From an uncultured Bacteroidota bacterium (GTDB lineage: Bacteria; Bacteroidota; Bacteroidia; Bacteroidales; FEN-979), in contig CALCGJ010000197.1 in assembly GCA_937900965.1 (NCBI GenBank), positions 1 to 37,502 on the forward strand: a DNA stretch of 37,502 nt. Direction: 5' to 3'. The number at the start of each line of letters is the position of its first letter. Within the stretch, counting starts at the first letter, position 1. Position numbers and translations under genes: made by a program. Under the pieces are notes generated by a model. It was given only the letters and a program-made list of their open reading frames with translations. It was not told where the DNA came from and made no database searches. Below, in pieces: positions 32,642 through 37,502 of the stretch.

Positions 32642-33607
32642 ATGGCCCCTAAGAAATACAAAATACGCAAAGAAATCAAAGTAGGAGCGTTTTTTCTAAT
32701 CGCTCTTGCTGTTATGGTCTGGGGAATCATGTACCTCCAGGGCATTGAGATCCTCAAGAAGAATCGTATCGTTTATGCGGTCTATGACCGTGTCAACGGA
32801 TTGGTTGCTTCCAACCCAGTCACCATTCAGGGCATGAAAGTGGGTCAGGTAAGGTCACTTTATTTCTCACCCGATAATCCAAAAAAGATCATAGTCGAAT
32901 TGTATCTGAGTAATATAACCTACCCGATCCCTAAAAATTCCATTGCCAGTATCTATAGCGCAGACCTGATGGGATCAAAAGAGATCGAGATCCTTCCGGG
33001 TGATTCCCCTGAAATGGTTCAGACCGGTGATACGCTGATGGCACGAACGGAAGCCACGCTTGGAGAGGAGGTCAATCAACAATTGGCTCCGCTCAAACAT
33101 AAAGCAGAAAATCTGATCAGTTCTATCGATACCCTGGCTACGATCCTTCAACAGGTATTGAATAAAAACACTCAGGCGAGCCTGATTGATGCTATTGAGA
33201 ATATTAAATTAGCCATTAACAACATTACACACATGACGTATGCTGCAGATACATTGGTAAGTCAACAGAAATCAAATCTCGCACGTATTATTACGAATGT
33301 GGAGTCAATCAGTCTGAACCTGAAACAGAATAACGACAACATAACCAATATCCTGGAGAACTTCTCCAATGTGAGTGATTCCATCGCAAAACTCAACATC
33401 CCGACAACCTTTATCCAGGTTGATCAGGCGGTTAGAAATTTGAATGAGGTCATCGCAAAGATCAATAATGGAGAGGGATCTGTTGGCTTACTCGTAAACG
33501 ATACCTCTCTCTATTATGAGATCGATAAAGCCGCCCGCGACCTCAACCTGCTCCTGGAGGATATCAAAGCAAATCCGAAGAAATATCTGCACGTTTCGGT
33601 GTTTTGA
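32642..33607 (+). CDS. MCE-domain lipid transport protein, MlaD family
   Basis: The protein has 321 residues. One N-terminal membrane helix at about 14-32 (VGAFFLIALAVMVWGIMYLQ) is followed by the MCE domain at about 38-120 (VYAVYDRVNGLVASNPVTIQGMKVGQV ... SIYSADLMGSKEIEI), then a long helical region (about 140-290) likely to form the hexameric coiled-coil needle or tunnel. It is a periplasmic component of phospholipid transport between the two membranes. No MlaE/MlaF genes are in the window. The gene ends in TGA directly followed by copy 2 of the palindromic 3' element. Confidence 0.92.
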   Translation: MAPKKYKIRKEIKVGAFFLIALAVMVWGIMYLQGIEILKKNRIVYAVYDRVNGLVASNPVTIQGMKVGQVRSLYFSPDNPKKIIVELYLSNITYPIPKNSIASIYSADLMGSKEIEILPGDSPEMVQTGDTLMARTEATLGEEVNQQLAPLKHKAENLISSIDTLATILQQVLNKNTQASLIDAIENIKLAINNITHMTYAADTLVSQQKSNLARIITNVESISLNLKQNNDNITNILENFSNVSDSIAKLNIPTTFIQVDQAVRNLNEVIAKINNGEGSVGLLVNDTSLYYEIDKAARDLNLLLEDIKANPKKYLHVSVF

Positions 33608-33700
33608 AACCCCTAAATCCCCTGAAGGGGACTTGCTCTGCTTCGCAGAAATTATCCTCCCGAAGGGAGGAGTAAGCCCCTTTTAGGGGGTTTGGGAGTA
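33608..33700. repeat. Palindromic 3'-end element, copy 2
   Basis: Left arm 33610-33634 and right arm 33674-33698. The core has two hairpins in the order TCTGC-TTC-GCAGA (33637-33649) then TCCTCCC-GAA-GGGAGGA (33655-33671). It follows the mlaD stop directly. Its right arm is translated on the minus strand as the last residues of the LptA-like protein (SQTP, stop TAA at 33683-33685). Confidence 0.92.
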
Positions 33701-35245
33701 GATCTCTTCCTTTGACTTCGGCTTCCGATCCCCCTGCCAATTGAACCCTTTAAGTATCAGATCGTATGGGGATATCTCATTTTCGGGATATAATGATCCG
33801 GATGGGTTATCAATATACGTGATCGTTTTAATATCATTGTCTTCGACAAAAATCAACATGTCGCTGGCAAATAGTTTGTTAATCCCAATCAACGTTCTGT
33901 CCTCTTCACGAGCGAAGTAGACGGTCTCTGAGTTGCCAAACACGTTGATCTTATAAAGTTCGTTCTTATCAAAGTGGGCAACCATATCCTTCCCCTTGAT
34001 CTGGTTGTATCTGGTGGAGTCATCCATGGAAATGATAAATGCTGATTTATACATAACCATTGAATCCAGCTCTCCGTTCCTGATGGTGATGGTGATTGTG
34101 TCGGCGGTAAGCTGGTTTTTCCCCGACCAGATCACCGGACTGTCATACATGAAAATGGTTGAGTCGGATCTGTGAAATGCAAGTGAGTCGCAGGCTCCCT
34201 GAAGATCTTTCCTGAAAAATTTAACCTTGTAATAGGCAAGCATCGCCCGGATCTGCTGCTGATCATCACCGGGATCAAAATAGGCCATGATTGTGTCGCC
34301 ATGCATGAAGAGGGAATCGTTCTTGTCAATCATGATCCCTGTTGCTTTGTTTGTCATGAAGCCTCTCCCTCTTTTTCGTACCAGTTCCCCATAGTTTCCG
34401 GTTATGGCAAAATTTTGAATGGTATCCAGCAGCATGGCATTATTAAACACCTGGCCATATCCATTGACCCGTTCGTAGTAAATCGTGTCACCGGTTAACA
34501 GTTGCGCTTCATGATAAATCCGGGCACCGTAACGTAATCGTGCGATGTCTTTCTGGGTATCGTACCATCCGTCGATGCAGTAAATAGAATCAACTTTATC
34601 ATTTGATACGATGGTTGATGGTCCGAAAAAATAGACGATCTCCGTCACTGTATTGTACATCAGCGTATCAGATTTCATATAGTAATCCGGGTTGATCAGG
34701 ATCACCTTCTTCTTGAAGAAAAACTCTTTGACACGTGTGTAATAATAGCCGTATTGACTTACCAGGCAGTTATCATCGCTCACGATTTTGCCCCAGTTAT
34801 CGTACCAGGCTATCTGGGTTCGCCGGTCGAAGTCGAGACTATCAGTGGTCAGAATAGTTTGATTATCAACTAATTTAACATTTCCCCATACTTTGGCAAT
34901 CTTCGTGTTACCATTATATCGCAACGAGTCTCCGTAAAGGTTTAGGGTATCGGAAGCTTTGATATGAACATTTCCGTAAGCCTTAACTTCGTTTGTCATA
35001 TCGTTCATGTAGGCACTGTCACAGAACAGATATCCCGTATCATGCCGGAGAATGACATTCCCAATGATCCGCTGGATGTCGGGACCGATCGCTTTATTGT
35101 ATTCCCATGTGTCTGCCTGTTCCAGGACAATTTTAGTAGTATCCTGAGCCTGAATGATGCCTGATTGCCAGATGCCGGATGCCTGTAACAGGAGTAAGAG
35201 GAAAACATTTCGGATAATAGAGCGTAGCATAGTGATTGTGTTCAC
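33683..35245 (-). CDS. OstA-like LptA family periplasmic protein
   Basis: The protein has 520 residues. A signal peptide (IIRNVFLLLLLQASGIWQSG...) leads into repeated OstA/LptA beta-jellyroll strands: IGNVILRHDTGYLFCDSAYMN, VKAYGNVHIKASDTLNLYGDSLRY, VWGNVKLVDNQTILTTDSLDF. The pattern 'name the step, then DSL' recurs down the protein. In this phylum such proteins are thought to bridge LPS between the inner-membrane exporter and LptD. The region between hydrophobic core and cleavage site (SGIWQSGIIQAQ) is encoded by a heptamer array, and the last four residues come from the palindromic element. It is much longer than E. coli LptA (185 residues), as usual in Bacteroidota. Confidence 0.9.
   Translation of the reverse strand: MNTITMLRSIIRNVFLLLLLQASGIWQSGIIQAQDTTKIVLEQADTWEYNKAIGPDIQRIIGNVILRHDTGYLFCDSAYMNDMTNEVKAYGNVHIKASDTLNLYGDSLRYNGNTKIAKVWGNVKLVDNQTILTTDSLDFDRRTQIAWYDNWGKIVSDDNCLVSQYGYYYTRVKEFFFKKKVILINPDYYMKSDTLMYNTVTEIVYFFGPSTIVSNDKVDSIYCIDGWYDTQKDIARLRYGARIYHEAQLLTGDTIYYERVNGYGQVFNNAMLLDTIQNFAITGNYGELVRKRGRGFMTNKATGIMIDKNDSLFMHGDTIMAYFDPGDDQQQIRAMLAYYKVKFFRKDLQGACDSLAFHRSDSTIFMYDSPVIWSGKNQLTADTITITIRNGELDSMVMYKSAFIISMDDSTRYNQIKGKDMVAHFDKNELYKINVFGNSETVYFAREEDRTLIGINKLFASDMLIFVEDNDIKTITYIDNPSGSLYPENEISPYDLILKGFNWQGDRKPKSKEEIYSQTP
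35151..35192. repeat. Period-7 tandem array H inside the LptA-like signal peptide
   Basis: Six heptamers TGAATGA, TGCCTGA, TTGCCAG, ATGCCGG, ATGCCTG, TAACAGG. On the coding (minus) strand they read as CAGGCAT-type units and encode the end of the signal peptide. The unit matches arrays D and F. Confidence 0.75.
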
Positions 35246-35346
35246 TGCAAATTTCGTCTTTTTTCAACAATCAGGAGTGTATAAGGCCGGGTTTTAACTT
35301 CTTTTAACGGATTCATAAGATGCAATATAGATATCAAACGGCTTTC

Positions 35347-35377
35347 TTGTTCATTAACTCCTGTTTCCCTACTTTTG
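35347..35377 (+). promoter_or_regulatory. Promoter of the gatE gene
   Basis: TTG at 35347-35349, a 20-base spacer and TACTTTTG at 35370-35377 match the Bacteroidetes consensus in both boxes and spacing. The leader to the ATG at 35405 is about 20 bases. Confidence 0.6.
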
Positions 35378-35404
35378 TGTCTTCTTCCCAATTCGTACAA
35401 ATAG

Positions 35405-37369
35405 ATGAAACGACCCACACTTGATCCTCTCCTAAACTATGAGGAAACTCGCCAGGCCATTGGATATGTTCCCAGAAAAGAAGCTACACAGAAAGACTAC
35501 GAACGCATCGGATTTATGTCGGGTCTGGAGGTTCACCAGCAACTGAAAACAAAAGAGAAGCTTTTCTGCCATTGTCCGGCCGGGATCTTTCAGAAACCTG
35601 ATGAATTTGATGCCGAAGTAATCCGCCATATGCGTCCCACTCTCTCAGAACTTGGGGAATACGACGGGACCGCCCTGATGGAGTTCAAGACCAGGAAAGA
35701 GATTGTTTACCGCATCAGCAACAAAACAGCCTGTACCTACGATATAGATGATACTCCTCCGTTCCCGTTAAACAGGGAGGCACTGGATATCGCGATCGAA
35801 ATATCCCTGATGTCAAAATTAATGATTGTCGGAGAGGTACATATCACCCGGAAGCAGTATCTCGACGGAAGCATCCCTACAGGTTTTCAACGGACTGCTA
35901 TCATCGGAGTAGAGGGGGAGATACAGCTTCGGAACAAAAAAATCAGGTTGATCCAGCTTAGCCTCGAAGAGGACTCCTGCCGCGAGGTCTCCGATATCGG
36001 GCATCAGCGAATCTACCGTACCGACCGCCTTGGGATGCCTCTGATCGAAACTGTAACCTATCCCGATTTTAAAAACCCTGATGAGGTGAAAGAGGGGGCC
36101 GATTACATCCGTTTCCTCAACAGAAGTACGGAAAAAGTAGCTACCGGCATTGGTTCTACCCGGGCCGACGTCAATGTAAGTTGCAAAGGAGGGACCCGTG
36201 TGGAGATCAAAGGGGTTGCCCATAACCGCTGGATGCCTGAACTTACCCACAATGAAGCATTCCGGCAGTTTGCATTGCTGCACATCAGAGAGATCCTGAA
36301 CGTAGGTGTTCAGAAGCCTGGGAGCTGGAAGATGAACTCCATTAAAATCTCTGCAGAAGATCTTGTTACTGAGGTTCCTATGGTCAGTAAGATGGCTTCC
36401 AACGGATATCCGGTCTATATAATCAACCTGCCTCAATTTCAGGGTATCCTTTCCCACTTCCTGCAACCGGAGAAGACTTTCGCTGATGAGCTGACCAACC
36501 GTTTGAAGGTGATCGCCTGCATCGAAAAACCCAATATGCTTCATTCCGAGATGTTCGAAGATTCCGTGGGGGAGGAGAACTGGCAGAAAATCCGCAATAT
36601 GTTGGATGCAGGGGAAGAAGATGCCCAGGTGATTCTCTGGGGCCCGGAAGCCGATATCCCAACTGCCCTGGAGACAGTTGAAGAGAGATGCCAGATGGCT
36701 TTTTCCGGTGTTCCCAATGAGACCCGGAAGTCGTTTGAGGATGGAACTACCATTTTCGAACGTGTACTCCCCGGTGCCGACCGCATGTACCCCGATACCG
36801 ACACTGCACCGATTCCACTGGTCGATGCGGTGATTGATGAGATGGCAAAAAGACTGCCGGTGGTTACCTTCGACCGGATCACACAACTCCTCAGCTGGAA
36901 CGTACCGGAAGATACGTTCACCTACATCCTGAAGAATAACCTGATGCCATTGATCGAAAAAGTCATGGACAATCTCGGCATCCCGGCGAAGTTTACTGCC
37001 AACCTGCTTGCCCATAAGCTGAACCATATGGAACGCCAACTTGGCCCTGTACCTGGTTTTGCAGCAGATAAGGTATATGAACTGCTTGCTTTCCTGAAAT
37101 CGAAAAAAATGGATTTTGCTATCGCGAAGAAGATGTTATGGGTTGTTTACAGGCATCCTGAAATGGATTTTGAATCCGTGCTGACTGAAGTGAATTTCAA
37201 AGAGGCTTCACTGGAAGAAATTACAAAGATGATTCCTTCTCTGGTTAAAGAGTATCAGGAGATAAAAACATCAGCTAAGGATGGAGCCGGAGTTAGCTGG
37301 ATCATGGGACAACTGAGAAAGAGTGCGCTTGGGAATGTTTCATTGAAGGAGTTGAGGGAGCTTATTTAA
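35405..37369 (+). CDS. gatE: Archaeal-type Glu-tRNA(Gln) amidotransferase subunit E
   Basis: The protein has 654 residues, against about 480 for bacterial GatB. The N-terminal GatB/E kinase domain reads GLEVHQQLKTKEKLFCHCP, MRPTLSELGEYDGTALMEF, RKQYLDGSIPTGFQRT and TRADVNVSC. Residues about 410-490 form a GAD insertion (ILWGPEADIPTALETVEERC ... RVLPGADRMYPDTD), a domain found in GatE and bacterial AspRS but not GatB. A helical/YqeY-like tail ends the protein (VSWIMGQLRKSALGNV). GatE works with GatD to convert Glu-tRNA(Gln) to Gln-tRNA(Gln) in archaea. No gatD is seen in the window; it may follow copy 3 of the palindromic element. Codon use looks like its neighbours, so any transfer is old. 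Confidence 0.9.
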   Translation: MKRPTLDPLLNYEETRQAIGYVPRKEATQKDYERIGFMSGLEVHQQLKTKEKLFCHCPAGIFQKPDEFDAEVIRHMRPTLSELGEYDGTALMEFKTRKEIVYRISNKTACTYDIDDTPPFPLNREALDIAIEISLMSKLMIVGEVHITRKQYLDGSIPTGFQRTAIIGVEGEIQLRNKKIRLIQLSLEEDSCREVSDIGHQRIYRTDRLGMPLIETVTYPDFKNPDEVKEGADYIRFLNRSTEKVATGIGSTRADVNVSCKGGTRVEIKGVAHNRWMPELTHNEAFRQFALLHIREILNVGVQKPGSWKMNSIKISAEDLVTEVPMVSKMASNGYPVYIINLPQFQGILSHFLQPEKTFADELTNRLKVIACIEKPNMLHSEMFEDSVGEENWQKIRNMLDAGEEDAQVILWGPEADIPTALETVEERCQMAFSGVPNETRKSFEDGTTIFERVLPGADRMYPDTDTAPIPLVDAVIDEMAKRLPVVTFDRITQLLSWNVPEDTFTYILKNNLMPLIEKVMDNLGIPAKFTANLLAHKLNHMERQLGPVPGFAADKVYELLAFLKSKKMDFAIAKKMLWVVYRHPEMDFESVLTEVNFKEASLEEITKMIPSLVKEYQEIKTSAKDGAGVSWIMGQLRKSALGNVSLKELRELI

Positions 37370-37385
37370 CCCCTAACCCATTGTT

Positions 37386-37479
37386 AACCCCTAAATCCCC
37401 TGAAGGGGACTTGCTCCTCCCTCCGGGAGGAAAATTTCTGCGAAGCAGAGTAAGCCCCCTTTAGGGGGTTTGGGGGTAG
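37386..37479. repeat. Palindromic 3'-end element, copy 3 (core inverted)
   Basis: Left arm 37388-37412 and right arm 37452-37476. The core order is TCCTCCC-TCC-GGGAGGA (37415-37431) then TCTGC-GAA-GCAGA (37437-37449), the reverse of copy 2. A partial duplicate of the left edge (TTAACCCCTAA) lies at 37366-37376 beside the gatE stop codon. Confidence 0.92.
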
Positions 37480-37502
37480 GAAAAGATTACTGAAAATAAA
37501 AT

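Noticed and set aside
35819-37039. A 406-residue open frame on the minus strand
   Set aside because: It is antisense to gatE, has no domain-like composition, and the plus-strand frame carries clear family motifs.
1-37502. tRNA or rRNA genes
   Set aside because: No cloverleaf with a CCA-type end and T-loop consensus, and no rRNA-like conserved blocks, were found in the intergenic gaps.

Overview
This window is a piece of a Bacteroidota chromosome, most likely an environmental Bacteroidales-type organism. The assignment rests on several things. Start regions carry the Bacteroidetes -7 promoter box TAnnTTTG instead of Shine-Dalgarno sites. One secreted peptidase has a type IX secretion C-terminal sorting domain. 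Lineage-typical families are present: a DUF2723 membrane protein, a Bacteroidetes-type LptD of about 900 residues, an OstA-like LptA, an MCE/MlaD protein, long-form urocanase, an S9A prolyl oligopeptidase lipoprotein and ORF6N. Genes are densely packed, no gene-free stretch exceeds 300 bases, and I see no tRNA, rRNA, CRISPR array, insertion sequence or prophage.

Layout. Bases 1-6296: end of a DUF2723 protein, a NodB deacetylase, RadC, BirA, an outer-membrane-like protein, a tiny lipoprotein and Ung. Bases 6293-9210: a metal/redox block with a His/Cys-rich NifX-like protein and its DUF134 partner, then a divergent MbnP-MbnH-like pair (copper-binding lipoprotein plus diheme MauG-type enzyme). 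Bases 9255-15515: IspE, an LptF/G permease with Tgt, a glycosyltransferase-ECF sigma pair and a GAF histidine kinase. Bases 15623-24077: M1 aminopeptidase with a T9SS tail, a MutS-like ATPase broken by one in-frame TGA, ORF6N, urocanase and prolyl oligopeptidase. Bases 24363-28229: an overlapping three-gene operon of sigma factor, membrane anti-sigma-like protein and TPR-CHAT protease. Bases 28226-37369: RidA, LptD, amidase, MlaD, OstA-like LptA, and an archaeal-type GatE.

Three layers look new or under-described. (1) The sigma / membrane partner / CHAT-protease operon reads like a proteolysis-gated transcription switch. It resembles in logic the TPR-CHAT/sigma module of type III-E CRISPR systems, but has no CRISPR parts. 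(2) The window holds eight period-7 tandem arrays in a few recurrent heptamer families, a 16-bp-period array, and palindromic elements. Several arrays lie inside coding sequence, where they encode protein linkers, termini and part of a signal peptide. (3) Three copies of a G/C-arm palindromic element sit directly after stop codons. Two copies carry the same internal core in opposite orientations between unchanged arms.

Functionally, much of the window serves the envelope: LPS transport and assembly (LptF/G, LptA-like, LptD), phospholipid trafficking (MlaD), peptidoglycan (amidase, NodB) and secretion. The rest is tRNA modification and charging, DNA repair and regulated stress responses. All assignments come from reading the sequence; no database search was run.
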